A stretch of 64,000 nucleotides of DNA. Source: Bog-473 sp963766995. Its GTDB lineage: Bacteria > Actinomycetota > Acidimicrobiia > Acidimicrobiales > RAAP-2. The position numbers and the translations under genes were made by a program. Below the pieces are notes generated by a model, which saw nothing but the letters and a program-made list of their open reading frames with translations, ran no database searches and was not told the origin of the DNA. Below, piece after piece: positions 24,848-33,507 of this stretch; within the stretch, counting starts at the first letter, position 1; every line of letters begins with the position of its first letter. The stretch is taken from the NCBI GenBank assembly GCA_963766995.1, contig CAVYCE010000003.1, positions 1,550,001-1,614,000 of the forward strand, given 5' to 3'.

Positions 24848-25545
24848 GTCAGCCCAGGGTGCCAGGCCACCTGGCCGAAGCGGTAGCCCACTGAGCGCAC
24901 CGTTTGGATGAGGTGCGCGTGTTCTTCACCCAACTTGGCTCGCAGCCGTCTGATGTGCACGTCCACCGTGCGGGCACCGCCGTAATACTCGTAGCCCCAG
25001 ACTCGGCTGAGCAACGTCTCCCGGGTGAACACCTTGGCCGGATGGCCAGCTAAGAAGCGCAGCAGCTCGTACTCCATGTAGGTGAGGTCGAGCACACGGC
25101 CCGAGACCGCAGCTTGATACGTCTCGAGATTGAGCAACAAGGGCCCGTACTCAATGAGATCGGGTCGCATGCTCTGTCCGGTGCGCCAGAAGAGGTGCTG
25201 CAGGCGCGCCACCAGCTCCTCGGGTCGGGCCGGTAAGACGCAGAAGTCATCGAACAGGTCGTCGCGCAGCAAGAGGTCGGCCACTTGCTCGGTCCGGATC
25301 ACCAGTAACAGAGGGCTCATCGGTACCTCGCGCATGCGCACGTGTCGGCAGAAGGCCACGGCGGCTGACATGTCGGTGTCGGCCACCACCAACACGCCCG
25401 ACCAGCCGTCGGACTGACCATCGCCGCCGGAGTTCTCGGCCACGTCCTCCGGGCGCGCCACGGCGTGATGGCCCAAGCCCGCGCTCTGCAGGGCCAAGGT
25501 CACCTCGGCCGGTAACTCGGTGGGATAGCAAAGTAGGGGATCCAT
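24829..25545 (-). CDS. GlnR-like OmpR/PhoB-type response regulator
   Basis: 238 residues from ATG at 25545, ten bases after the glnA stop; an upstream in-frame start would overlap glnA. The receiver-like N-terminal domain has VLVVADTDMSAAVAFC but lacks a clear Lys and acidic pair, as in atypical GlnR receivers. The C-terminal winged helix is classical: LDLTYMEYELLRFLAGHPAK, then RETLLSRVWGYEYYGGARTV and DVHIRRLRAKLGEE. Actinobacterial GlnR controls nitrogen genes including glutamine synthetase. Sharing an operon with glnA supports this role. Confidence 0.8.
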   Translation of the reverse strand: MDPLLCYPTELPAEVTLALQSAGLGHHAVARPEDVAENSGGDGQSDGWSGVLVVADTDMSAAVAFCRHVRMREVPMSPLLLVIRTEQVADLLLRDDLFDDFCVLPARPEELVARLQHLFWRTGQSMRPDLIEYGPLLLNLETYQAAVSGRVLDLTYMEYELLRFLAGHPAKVFTRETLLSRVWGYEYYGGARTVDVHIRRLRAKLGEEHAHLIQTVRSVGYRFGQVAWHPGLTQRNGA

Positions 25546-25555
25546 TAGATGCGAC

Positions 25556-26890
25556 TCACAGGAGGGGCAGGTAACGGTCGAGCTCAAACTGGGTCACCTG
25601 CGACTGGTAGGCCTCCCACTCCTCTCGCTTGTTGCGGATGAACCACTCGAAGACATGGTCGCCCAGGGTCTCGGCCAACAGTTCGGAGCGCTCCATCTCA
25701 TTGACCGCGTCATGGAGGCTGGGCGGGAGCGAGACAATCTCCTTGGCACCCAACTCCTTGCGAGAGAGGGTGAAGAGGTTGGCGTCGGCCTCGGCCGGCA
25801 GCGGGTAGCCCTCGGAAATGCCGCGCAGTCCTGCTGCCAAAATGACAGCGAAGGCGAGATACGGATTGCAGGCGCTGTCGGGTGCCCGGTATTCGAGCCG
25901 AGTCGATTCGGGCTTGCCGTGCTTGACCACAGGCACGCGCACCAAGGCCGAACGGTTGTTGCGGGCCCAACTGACGTGGACCGGGGCCTCGTAGCCGCCG
26001 ATGAGTCGCTTGTAGGAGTTCACCCACTGGTTGGTGACGGCGGTGATCTCGCGGGCGTGATGCAGTAGCCCGGCAATGAACTGGCGGGCTATGTCGGACA
26101 GACCGTACTGGTCGCTCTCGTCAATAAAGGCGTTCTGCTCGCCTTGCCAGAGCGAAATGTGGGTGTGCATGCCCGAACCCTGCACCCCGCCCAGCGGCTT
26201 GGGCATGAAACTGGCGAATACGCCCTCACGCCGCGCCATCTCTTTGATCACCATTCGAGTCGTCATCACGGTGTCGGCCATGGTCAGGGCGTCGGTGTAG
26301 CGAAGGTCGATTTCATGCTGGCTGCGGGCATCCTCATGCTGGGTGTGCTCGACCGGAATGCCCATTTCCTCGAGCATCAGTACGGAGCGGCGGCGCAGGT
26401 CACTGGTGAGGTCGGCCACGCTCAGGTCGAAGTAAGAGCCCGAGTCCAGTCCCTGCGGCCCTCGGACCGGGTCGGCATCGGCGAAGTAGAAGTACTCGAT
26501 TTCTGGTGCCACGAAGAACGTGTATCCCAGCGAACGAGCGTGCTCAAGGGTGCGGCGCAGAGCGTGGCGGGGGTCACCCTCGAAGGGCGACCCGTCCAGG
26601 TTGGCAATGTCGCAGAAGACCCGGGCCACCGAGGAGTCGTCATCGTGCCAAGGGAGCAGCTGGAAGGTCTTCGGATCGGGCCGAGCCAGCACGTCGGCTT
26701 CCTGCACGCGGCTGAAGCCGTCGATGGCCGAGCCATCGAAGGTCATGCCCTCGTTGAGAGCGTTCTCCAGCTCGGCCGAGGTGATGTTGAACCCCTTGGG
26801 GGTCCCCAGGACATCGGTAAACCACAGCTGGACGAAGCGTATGCCCCGCTCCTCCACGGTCCTGAGCACGTAGTCACGCTGGCTTTGCAC
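25556..26890 (-). CDS. glnA: Glutamine synthetase, GSI-alpha type
   Basis: 444 residues from GTG at 26890 (VQSQRDYVLRTVEERGIRF); an apparent upstream extension is low-complexity Arg-rich shadow. FTDVLGTPKGFNI and GMTFDGSAIDGFSRVQEADV open the beta-grasp domain. Catalytic segments include VAPEIEYFYFA, GSGMHTHISLWQG and NRSALVRVPV. The length matches GSI-alpha rather than the longer GSI-beta. The adenylylation loop reads NLFTLSRKE, with Phe where adenylylated enzymes have Tyr in NLYDLP. It makes glutamine from glutamate, ammonia and ATP. The GlnR-like gene follows. Confidence 0.92.
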   Translation of the reverse strand: MQSQRDYVLRTVEERGIRFVQLWFTDVLGTPKGFNITSAELENALNEGMTFDGSAIDGFSRVQEADVLARPDPKTFQLLPWHDDDSSVARVFCDIANLDGSPFEGDPRHALRRTLEHARSLGYTFFVAPEIEYFYFADADPVRGPQGLDSGSYFDLSVADLTSDLRRRSVLMLEEMGIPVEHTQHEDARSQHEIDLRYTDALTMADTVMTTRMVIKEMARREGVFASFMPKPLGGVQGSGMHTHISLWQGEQNAFIDESDQYGLSDIARQFIAGLLHHAREITAVTNQWVNSYKRLIGGYEAPVHVSWARNNRSALVRVPVVKHGKPESTRLEYRAPDSACNPYLAFAVILAAGLRGISEGYPLPAEADANLFTLSRKELGAKEIVSLPPSLHDAVNEMERSELLAETLGDHVFEWFIRNKREEWEAYQSQVTQFELDRYLPLL

Positions 26891-26943
26891 CGCTACAGCT
26901 TCGCAGGTGGGCGACGCCCTCCGCCCATCCGGGTGGTCGTCGG

Positions 26944-26949
26944 TACGCT
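26944..26949 (+). promoter_or_regulatory. -10 element TACGCT
   Basis: The hexamer ends six bases before the GTG at 26956. Confidence 0.5.
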
Positions 26950-26955
26950 TCGAGG

Positions 26956-27828
26956 GTGGACGAGGCCCTCTCAGACCTCTTCGAAGTTCAACCAATTGCC
27001 TCGGGCGAGGCACGGCTGGCCACCGTGCACGCCGGTGTAGGAGCGAGCCCGAGCGTGGTGTTTCTGCACGCCGGCATTGCCGACCACCGCAGCTGGATCG
27101 CCGTGTTGGAACTCCTAGTGACCGATACCGAAGTGGTGGCCTATGACCGCCGCGGCTTCGGGACCACCGCCACTGAGCCCGAGGCACATGCCCAGGTGCA
27201 GGATCTCCTGGCGGTGCTCGACGGCACCAATCTCACCCGGTCTGTGATCGTGGGGAACTCACGGGGTGGCCAGATCGCCCTCGATTTCGCACTGGCCCAC
27301 CCCGAACGGGTCTCGGCCCTAGTGCTGGTGGCCCCGGGGGTCTCTGGCGCACCACCGGTGAACGAGATCGAGGTCGATGAGGTGGAGTCGTCCGTCTGGG
27401 CCTCGCTTGAGGCCGCCTCCGCCGCCGACGACATGGAGGCACTCAATCAGGGCGAGATTCGTTTCTGGCTGGACGGACCACATGCTCCCGAGGGCCGGGT
27501 CGGGGGTGCGGTGCGCACACTGGCCCTCGAGATGAACCGCATTGCGCTGGCGGCTCCCAGTCCCGGGCATGAGCCCATCGTCACCGACGCCTGGACCCGG
27601 TTGCATGAGGTGACCTGCCCCGTTCTCCTCGTAGTGGGCGATCTCGACATGGGCCTACAGCAACGCCGTTGTCATCACCTGGCGGCCCACCTCCCCAATG
27701 CCCGTCTCATCGTCATGGAGGGAACCGCGCATCTTCCTGCGCTGGAGCAGCCGGAGGCCTTTGTGAAAGTCCTTCAGCAGTTCATGGCCGAGCAGGTGAG
27801 CCAGCCACCGGAGCAACGCCTGACATAA
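26956..27828 (+). CDS. Alpha/beta hydrolase
   Basis: 290 residues from GTG at 26956. VVFLHAGIADHRSW carries the oxyanion-hole region, VVAYDRRGFGTT follows strand 4, and VGNSRGGQIALDFAL holds nucleophile Ser102. Asp is in VVGDLDMGL and His in EGTAHLPALEQPEAF, completing the triad. The nucleophile elbow is GNSRG rather than the commoner GHSxG. It is a cytosolic esterase or C-C/C-X hydrolase of unknown substrate. The next gene begins 21 bases on and may be co-expressed. Confidence 0.85.
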   Translation: MDEALSDLFEVQPIASGEARLATVHAGVGASPSVVFLHAGIADHRSWIAVLELLVTDTEVVAYDRRGFGTTATEPEAHAQVQDLLAVLDGTNLTRSVIVGNSRGGQIALDFALAHPERVSALVLVAPGVSGAPPVNEIEVDEVESSVWASLEAASAADDMEALNQGEIRFWLDGPHAPEGRVGGAVRTLALEMNRIALAAPSPGHEPIVTDAWTRLHEVTCPVLLVVGDLDMGLQQRRCHHLAAHLPNARLIVMEGTAHLPALEQPEAFVKVLQQFMAEQVSQPPEQRLT

Positions 27829-27849
27829 GTGCGGAAGAATGCGCACCCA

Positions 27850-29084
27850 ATGACAGACATTCAGGGATTCGTAGAGCCGGGCTTCGAAGGCGTTCGCGAA
27901 GCGGTGGCTTCGCTCTCAGAGCCCTGGGGACGCCGCGGTGGGGCCATTGCGGCCTACGCCAATGGGAAACTGGTCGTCGACCTTTGGGGTGGTGAGGCCC
28001 GTCCGGGGCAGGCGTGGCAGGAGAACACCCTCTCGCCGGTGGCTTCGATCACCAAGTCCTGGGCGGCAGTGGTGATTGGCAAGCTGTACGAGCAGGGCGT
28101 CGTCGACTGGGTCACACCGATCAGCAAGTGGTGGCCCGAGTTCGCCCAGCACGGCAAGGAGTCAGTCACGCTCAACGAGGTCTTCGTGCACTCTTCCGGC
28201 GTCTTGTCCTTTGATAATGCCGTGGCCATGCTTGACGCCAACTATGGCCAGGGATGGCTTGACCTCGACGGGATAGCGGTCGGTCTTGCCGCACGGAAGC
28301 CAGCGTGGACACCCGGCACCAAGAACGGTTACCACGCTGTCTCCTACGGCTGGCTGCTCAACGAAGTGGTGCGACGCACCTCGGGACGAACGATCGGTGA
28401 GATGTTCGCCACCGACTTCGCCAAGCCCCTCGAACTGGATACGCATATTGGTACCCATGGTGCCGACCTCGATCGCGTGGCCCATATACAGGTCGCCGAC
28501 CTGAGCAAAGCGCCTCGTCTGCAGCGGTATTTGATGAAGACAATGACCCGTAAAGGGTCGGACCCATCGACCCTGTTTGGTCAGGCGTTCTTGGCTGACG
28601 GCCGGAGCACCATTCTCGACCGGGTCGAGAGTTACATTGAGCATCCGAACTTCCTCGAAGCTGAGGTGCCGGCCAGCAATGGCACCACCACCACGCGTTC
28701 ACTGGCCCGTCTCTTCGGCGCCCTCGCGGCTGGGGGCACTTTGGATGGAGTGGAGGTCCTCTCAGCGAACACCGTGCAGGAGTTGCGCAAGGTGCGAGCC
28801 GAGGGTCGCGACGCCATCATGATGGAGACGCTGCCCCGCTGTTGCGACGGATACTGCCACCGGCGCGGATCGCCTACGGACTGATGCCGATGACCAAAGC
28901 CATGGGCAAAATCAAGCCGGGACCGGCGGCGTCTTCATTCTGGTCAGGTGGATTCGGTGGGCAGATCGCCATGGGTGACTCGGATTCCGGGGTGAGTTTT
29001 GCCAGCACCTGCACCGACTTCACTCCGGGTCTGGATCAACGGATGCTCCGCACTGCCCTACCCGCTCTCTATTCCAGCCTCTGA
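27850..29084 (+). pseudogene. Beta-lactamase-family serine hydrolase split by a -1 frameshift
   Basis: From ATG at 27850 the frame encodes a class C/EstB-like hydrolase. SPVASITKSWAAV carries Ser-x-x-Lys and NGYHAVSYGWLLNEV the Tyr region. After DAIMMETLPR (about 28838) that frame turns to nonsense and stops at 28884. One base earlier in phase, translation continues as LRRILPPARIAYGLMPM and SSFWSGGFGGQIAMGDSDSG to 29084, clearly the family's C-terminal part. A single missing base near 28829-28842, beside CCCC, would explain it. It may be a real pseudogene, a sequencing error or, less likely, programmed frameshifting. Full length would be about 411 residues. Confidence 0.75.
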
Positions 29085-29127
29085 TTCCGACCGACTGCCG
29101 CCTTCGAGGTCAGCGAATCTCCGCCGT

Positions 29128-29133
29128 TAGGCT
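29128..29133 (+). promoter_or_regulatory. -10 element TAGGCT
   Basis: The hexamer ends six bases before the nadE ATG at 29140. Confidence 0.55.
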
Positions 29134-29139
29134 GGGGTG

Positions 29140-30876
29140 ATGCCGCATCTGCGCCTGGCTGCAGCGCAGCTCAACACCGTGGTCGGCGACCTCTCGGGCA
29201 ACGTCGACCGGATATTGGCCGCACTGAGTGTGGCCGAGCAGGCGGGGGCCGACATCTGCGTGGTGCCCGAGCTCGCCATCCCGGGCTATCCCCCCGAGGA
29301 CCTTTTGCTCAAGCCTGGTTTCGTGGCAGACAACCTGACCGCATTGGAGAAGGTGGCGGCGGCCACAGGCTCCTGTGCCGTGGTGGTTGGCTACGTCGGT
29401 GCCGCATCCGGTGGCAGGGGGCTGGCCAACGCGGCGGCGGTGTGTGCCGGGGGTCAAGTAATCGGTACCTACCAAAAGCGATTTCTCCCCAATTACGGCG
29501 TCTTTGACGAACAGCGGTGGTTCATTCCGGGCACCGACGCTCCGAAGTTGTTCAACGTGGCCGGCGCCTGGGTGGGGGTGTCGGTGTGCGAGGACGTGTG
29601 GTTCGCCAAGGGTCCGGTGGCCGAGCAGGGCCGAGACGGTGCCGATGTGGTGGTGAACCTGAATGCATCGCCATATCACCGAGGGCGGCGGGCCGAACGG
29701 GTGGCCATGCTCACCGAGCGGGTAGCAGAAGCGGGCTGCGCCATTGCCTACGTAAACCAGGTCGGCGGACAGGATGAGCTGGTCTTCGACGGCGACACGC
29801 TGATCATGGGTGCCGACGGCACGTTGCTGGCCATCGGCGCACAGTTCGCCACCGACCTGGTGGTAGTCGATATCCCCTATGACCGTCGGCGCGGGAGCAG
29901 GATCAAGAAGCTCTCCCGCGCGGTGGCCACCGAACCTCCGGCTTCAGAGAAGGCGGAGCTGCCTGATCCGGCCAAGCGACCAGTGCTGTCACCCGAGGCC
30001 GAGGTCTACGCCGCGCTGGTACTCGGGACCCGCGACTACCTGGGCAAGAACGGCTTCACCGACGCCGTGATCGGTCTCTCCGGCGGAATCGACTCGTCGC
30101 TAGTGGCCACGGTGGCCGTTGACGCACTTGGTGCTGATCGTGTGCACGGGATCGCCATGCCGTCGCGTTACTCCAGCGACGGCTCGCGGCGGGACGCCGA
30201 GGTCTTGGCCCAGCGGCTCGGCATCGACCTGCGAGTGGTTCCGATTGAGGGCGCGCACGTGGCGGTGACCGAAATGCTGGCCGGCTTTCTCGGACGTGAG
30301 CCGGTGGGGCTGACCGACGAGAATCTGCAGTCACGCCTGCGCGGGGTGCTGCTCATGGGCGTATCCAACGCTAAAGGTTGGATTGTGCTCACTACTGGCA
30401 ACAAGAGCGAAATGGCCACCGGGTATTCCACGCTGTACGGCGACTCCGCCGGTGGGTTCGCGGTCATTAAGGATGTGCCCAAGACCTTGGTCTACGAGCT
30501 GTGTCGCTATCGGAATACGCAAGCCGTGCTGGAAGGCCTGCCGGGGCCCATCGCGGACAGCGTCCTGGACAAGCCACCGTCAGCTGAACTCCGCCCGGAT
30601 CAACGCGACGACCAGTCGCTTCCGCCGTATGAAGAGCTGGATCCGGTGCTGCAGGGGTATGTCGAACGTGATCGCACCGCAGCCGACCTGGTGGCCGACG
30701 GGTTCGATCCCGCCATCGTCGATCAGGTGGTGCGTCTGGTCGACGGCGCAGAGTACAAACGGCGCCAAATGCCGCCTGGCGTGCGCATCACCACGAAGGC
30801 ATTCGGGAAAGATCGGCGTATGCCGATCACCAATCGATACCGGCCCCCCGCCTCGGTCGAAGAAACCAATGGGTGA
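29140..30876 (+). CDS. nadE: Glutamine-dependent NAD+ synthetase
   Basis: 578 residues from ATG at 29140; a GTG three bases earlier is possible. The N-terminal nitrilase-type glutaminase has Glu44 (VVPELAIPGYPPEDLL), Lys113 (YQKRFLPNYGVFDE) and Cys150 (VGVSVCEDVWF). The C-terminal synthetase has the PP-loop VIGLSGGIDSSLVATVAVDA and the ATP/NaAD site segments STLYGDSAGGFAVIKDVPK. It amidates NaAD to NAD+ with glutamine-derived ammonia. Both domains are complete. The next gene overlaps its end by eight bases. Confidence 0.95.
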   Translation: MPHLRLAAAQLNTVVGDLSGNVDRILAALSVAEQAGADICVVPELAIPGYPPEDLLLKPGFVADNLTALEKVAAATGSCAVVVGYVGAASGGRGLANAAAVCAGGQVIGTYQKRFLPNYGVFDEQRWFIPGTDAPKLFNVAGAWVGVSVCEDVWFAKGPVAEQGRDGADVVVNLNASPYHRGRRAERVAMLTERVAEAGCAIAYVNQVGGQDELVFDGDTLIMGADGTLLAIGAQFATDLVVVDIPYDRRRGSRIKKLSRAVATEPPASEKAELPDPAKRPVLSPEAEVYAALVLGTRDYLGKNGFTDAVIGLSGGIDSSLVATVAVDALGADRVHGIAMPSRYSSDGSRRDAEVLAQRLGIDLRVVPIEGAHVAVTEMLAGFLGREPVGLTDENLQSRLRGVLLMGVSNAKGWIVLTTGNKSEMATGYSTLYGDSAGGFAVIKDVPKTLVYELCRYRNTQAVLEGLPGPIADSVLDKPPSAELRPDQRDDQSLPPYEELDPVLQGYVERDRTAADLVADGFDPAIVDQVVRLVDGAEYKRRQMPPGVRITTKAFGKDRRMPITNRYRPPASVEETNG

Positions 30877-31336
30877 CGTCGTACCGCCGTTCCGGACCAT
30901 TGATGAGCTCGCACGGGTATGTGGCCAGTACTGCTGGGTCGAAACCGGGCTCTTCGAAATTGTCGGGAAATGGGCCAGCGAACGAGGCGATCCGGAAATC
31001 CAGATCTACTTCAGCTCCATCGCTCACGCTCATGCGGCAGTAGCCGGCGCGTGGCGGGCTCGGCTGCCGGTTCGAGCTGGCATCGATCCTGAAACGTTGA
31101 TTGCCCCGGCATCGGGTCCCCTGGCCGATGCGATTGTCGATTTAGGAGCGGTCAATGAGGCGCAACCGAGACTGCAGCGTCTCGTGCGAGAGACGCTGCC
31201 CTCGCTCCGGGCCGCTTACGGCGAGGAGATATTGAGCGCTTCCATGGTGAGCGAGGCTCCGATTGCGGCCGTGCTGGCGCAGGCTCGACCGCAGATTGAG
31301 CGTGAGGTGACACGCGGATTGAGCTTGTTGCAATAG
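30869..31336 (+). CDS. Conserved helical protein of unknown function
   Basis: 155 residues from ATG at 30869, overlapping the nadE stop. No family name was recognised. It looks all-alpha, with FEIVGKWASERGDPEIQIYF and SSIAHAHAAVAGAWRARLP in the first half and SLRAAYGEEILSASMVSEAP in the second. The spaced Glu/His residues recall ferritin-like four-helix proteins, but no clear ExxH pair is visible. Coupling to nadE suggests co-expression only. Confidence 0.65.
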   Translation: MGDVVPPFRTIDELARVCGQYCWVETGLFEIVGKWASERGDPEIQIYFSSIAHAHAAVAGAWRARLPVRAGIDPETLIAPASGPLADAIVDLGAVNEAQPRLQRLVRETLPSLRAAYGEEILSASMVSEAPIAAVLAQARPQIEREVTRGLSLLQ

Positions 31337-31417
31337 GCCTGTAAATAGGTGGGAGAAGGCCGAATTCAGGGCCCCAATTTGAACGTCCGTTCGGAACCAT
31401 ATTTCGCGTTTCCCCAG

Positions 31418-31468
31418 GTGCACGGGCATCTTGACGCGCCTATTACAATGTTGAAGCAGCCCGTGCAC
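31418..31468. promoter_or_regulatory. Inverted repeat upstream of the sigma factor gene
   Basis: GTGCACGGGC (31418-31427) and GCCCGTGCAC (31459-31468) are exact inverted copies 31 bases apart, flanking an AT-rich stretch with TTGACG. It could be a looped operator or a weak hairpin. Confidence 0.4.
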
Positions 31469-31512
31469 GCCATAAGGCGACATGTGCCGCGAAATTGGAG
31501 AAAATGCCCGGC

Positions 31513-31540
31513 TTGGTACTTGCCTGCCGCGGCTTATGTT
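31513..31540 (+). promoter_or_regulatory. Candidate sigma-gene promoter: TTGGTA, 16-bp spacer, TATGTT
   Basis: TTGGTA (31513-31518) and TATGTT (31535-31540) lie just before GAGGGAAGG and the TTG start at 31561. Confidence 0.35.
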
Positions 31541-31560
31541 GAGGGAAGGTTTGGCAGATC

Positions 31561-32499
31561 TTGGCGAAGGAACGAATTGAGCGGGACGATGAAGATCTTG
31601 TCCGCCTCTATCTGACAGACATCGGGCAGTACCCCCTCCTGACCAAGGATGACGAGGTTCGCCTCGCCCAAGCCATTGAGGCTGGACGTGAAGCCGAGCT
31701 TGACGTGGCGAAGGCGCCCAAGGGCTTGACCACCGCTAAAAAGCGCGAGATGCGCCGAGCGGTGATGGAAGGCGAGCAGGCCCAGCAGACCTTCGTGCAG
31801 TCGAACCTCCGTCTGGTGGTCTCGATTGCCAAGAAGTACCAGGCCTCTGGACTTCCGCTCCTGGACTTGATTCAGGAGGGCAACCTCGGCCTCATGCATG
31901 CCGTTGAGAAGTTCGACTGGCGCAAGGGGTTCAAGTTCTCGACCTACGCCACGTGGTGGATCCGTCAGGCCATCACCCGAGGTATCGCCAACACCGGCCG
32001 TACCATCCGTCTCCCGGTACATGCCGGTGACACCCTGGCCCGTGTGCAAAAGGCGCAGGCTCGTCTCGAATTGAAGTTGGGTCGTCCGGCCACGCTGGCC
32101 GAGCTCGGCATCGAAGTCGAAATGCCTGAGGACAAGCTGGTTGAGGCCCTCCGGTTCCGCGCCGAGCCCTTGTCGCTCTCCGAGCCCTTGCGGGAAGATG
32201 GCGATGCCGAATTGGGCGATGTGGTCGAAGACCGCTCGGCTGAATCTCCATTTGAAGTGGCCGCCGTCTCACTGCTGCCGGACGAGATCGGACGCTTGCT
32301 CGCACCGCTTGACGAACGTGAGCGCGAAATCCTCCGCCTGCGCTTCGGTCTGGATCGGGGCGAGCCCCGCACCCTGGAAGAGGTGGGCGAGCATTTCAAC
32401 CTGACCCGGGAGCGCATTCGTCAGATTGAGGCTCGAGCCATGTCGAAACTGCGTCACCCGTCGTCTGACACCGGTGCACGCGACCTGCTGACCGTCTGA
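31561..32499 (+). CDS. sigB: Group 2 RNA polymerase sigma factor (SigB/HrdB-like)
   Basis: 312 residues from TTG at 31561, preceded by GAGGGAAGG. Region 1.2 is VRLYLTDIGQYPLLTKDDEV. Region 2 includes SNLRLVVSIAKKYQASGLPL and FKFSTYATWWIRQAITRGIA. Region 3 starts TIRLPVHAGDTLARVQKAQA. Region 4.2 is LEEVGEHFNLTRERIRQIEA. The absence of a long region 1.1 and the size fit a group 2 factor, such as mycobacterial SigB, rather than the main SigA, although a short SigA cannot be excluded. It should recognise the same TANNNT -10 elements seen here. Confidence 0.9.
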   Translation: MAKERIERDDEDLVRLYLTDIGQYPLLTKDDEVRLAQAIEAGREAELDVAKAPKGLTTAKKREMRRAVMEGEQAQQTFVQSNLRLVVSIAKKYQASGLPLLDLIQEGNLGLMHAVEKFDWRKGFKFSTYATWWIRQAITRGIANTGRTIRLPVHAGDTLARVQKAQARLELKLGRPATLAELGIEVEMPEDKLVEALRFRAEPLSLSEPLREDGDAELGDVVEDRSAESPFEVAAVSLLPDEIGRLLAPLDEREREILRLRFGLDRGEPRTLEEVGEHFNLTRERIRQIEARAMSKLRHPSSDTGARDLLTV

Positions 32500-32518
32500 T
32501 TAACGACACAGCGCCCGG

Positions 32519-32524
32519 TAGGCT
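32519..32524 (+). promoter_or_regulatory. -10 element TAGGCT
   Basis: The hexamer ends eight bases before the ATG of the 24-codon gene at 32533. Confidence 0.5.
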
Positions 32525-32532
32525 CACCTCTC

Positions 32533-32607
32533 ATGAAGAAGCTGTTGTTTCTCGCCCTCATTATCAGCCTTGGTGTCGTAGCCGCTCGTCGGCTGCGCGA
32601 CGCCTAA
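32533..32607 (+). CDS. 24-residue single-helix membrane protein (DLW-39-like)
   Basis: MKKLLFLALIISLGVVAARR, then LRDA and TAA. A basic start, about 16 hydrophobic residues and a basic tail predict one membrane helix with an internal-to-external or reverse anchor. It has its own TAGGCT element. Actinobacteria often carry a tiny conserved protein of this type, named DLW-39, though the DLW motif itself is not evident here. It is easily missed by gene finders. Confidence 0.6.
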   Translation: MKKLLFLALIISLGVVAARRLRDA

Positions 32608-32623
32608 CCACACCAAGCTCGAT

Positions 32624-33415
32624 CTAAGCGGCGGCCCGGCCTCCCGGTCGACTGCGTGAGCCACGCCGCCACAAAATGATGGCGGCGCTGGCAACGGCCA
32701 AGCTCGTCGTCACCACTGGCGTGGTCCGGCCAACCCTGTCGCGCAATCGGATTGGCTTGGTGAACCGACGCATCTCCCAGCCGCGTTCCTTGGCGATTTT
32801 GGCCAAGGCCCGGTCTGCGTTGACCGCAACCGGACGCCCGACGGCTTCGAGCATGGGTAGGTCGGTGGCCGAGTCTGAGTACGCACTGCTGGCAGCCAGA
32901 TCGATGCCGGTGCGTGCCGCCAGTTCTCGTATGGCCACCGCCTTCTCCGGTCCGTAGGCGTAGAAGGCCATGCGGCCGGTGTAGCGACCTTCGTCGTCGA
33001 CTTCGCCGCGCGAGCAGATGGCGCCGTCGACGCCCAGCATGTCGGTCAATGGCAACACGATCTCCTCGGGTGATGCTGAGACGAGATACACGCGGTGACC
33101 GGCCGCTCGGTGCAGCTCCATCAACTCCAGAGCTTCGGCGTACATGATGGGCTCAATGGTCTCCAACAACGCCTCGCGCACGATCTGGCGAACCTGTGCC
33201 CGGTCCCATCCTTTGGTCATAGACAGCATCGACTCCCGCACGCGCACCAGGCGGTCTTCGTCGGCACCGAAGTAAAGGTAAATGAGTTGCGAGACGGCGG
33301 CCCGGGCCACGACCCGCCGGTTGATCAGGCCACCCTTCATGAAAGGCCGGCCGAAAGCGGCTATGGATGCGCGATCGATAACCGTCTTGTCGAGGTCGAA
33401 GAATGCGGCCTCCAT
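32624..33415 (-). CDS. HAD-IB phosphatase (SerB-like subfamily)
   Basis: 263 residues. FFDLDKTVID gives the nucleophile Asp7 and acid/base Asp9. LVSASPEEIVLPLTDMLGVD is motif II, and YSDSATDLPMLEAVGRPVAV is motifs III-IV with GRPVAVNADRAL. The C-terminus holds a hydrophobic segment (TSLAVASAAIILW) and a basic tail, suggesting membrane association. Actinobacterial HAD-IB hydrolases of this kind act on serine phosphate, lysophospholipids or wall precursors; the substrate is unknown. TAGCAT lies seven bases upstream. Confidence 0.85.
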   Translation of the reverse strand: MEAAFFDLDKTVIDRASIAAFGRPFMKGGLINRRVVARAAVSQLIYLYFGADEDRLVRVRESMLSMTKGWDRAQVRQIVREALLETIEPIMYAEALELMELHRAAGHRVYLVSASPEEIVLPLTDMLGVDGAICSRGEVDDEGRYTGRMAFYAYGPEKAVAIRELAARTGIDLAASSAYSDSATDLPMLEAVGRPVAVNADRALAKIAKERGWEMRRFTKPIRLRDRVGRTTPVVTTSLAVASAAIILWRRGSRSRPGGRAAA

Positions 33416-33422
33416 GACAGCA

Positions 33423-33428
33423 ATGCTA
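33423..33428 (-). promoter_or_regulatory. -10 element TAGCAT
   Basis: The hexamer ends seven bases before the HAD-phosphatase ATG at 33415. Confidence 0.5.
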
Positions 33429-33507
33429 AGTGCTCCTGATGCGCGGTCTCGACCATCAGTGACGATTCGCCTATCGCTACGCGACGGTTTGGGAGGAAAA
33501 CGAGGGT

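Noticed and set aside
26144..27040. 298-codon plus-strand frame
   Set aside because: Antisense to glnA, which is unmistakable.
25591..27187. Longer glutamine synthetase starting near 27187
   Set aside because: The extra 99 residues are Arg/Pro-rich and cover the divergent hydrolase gene; family length and homology begin at 26890.
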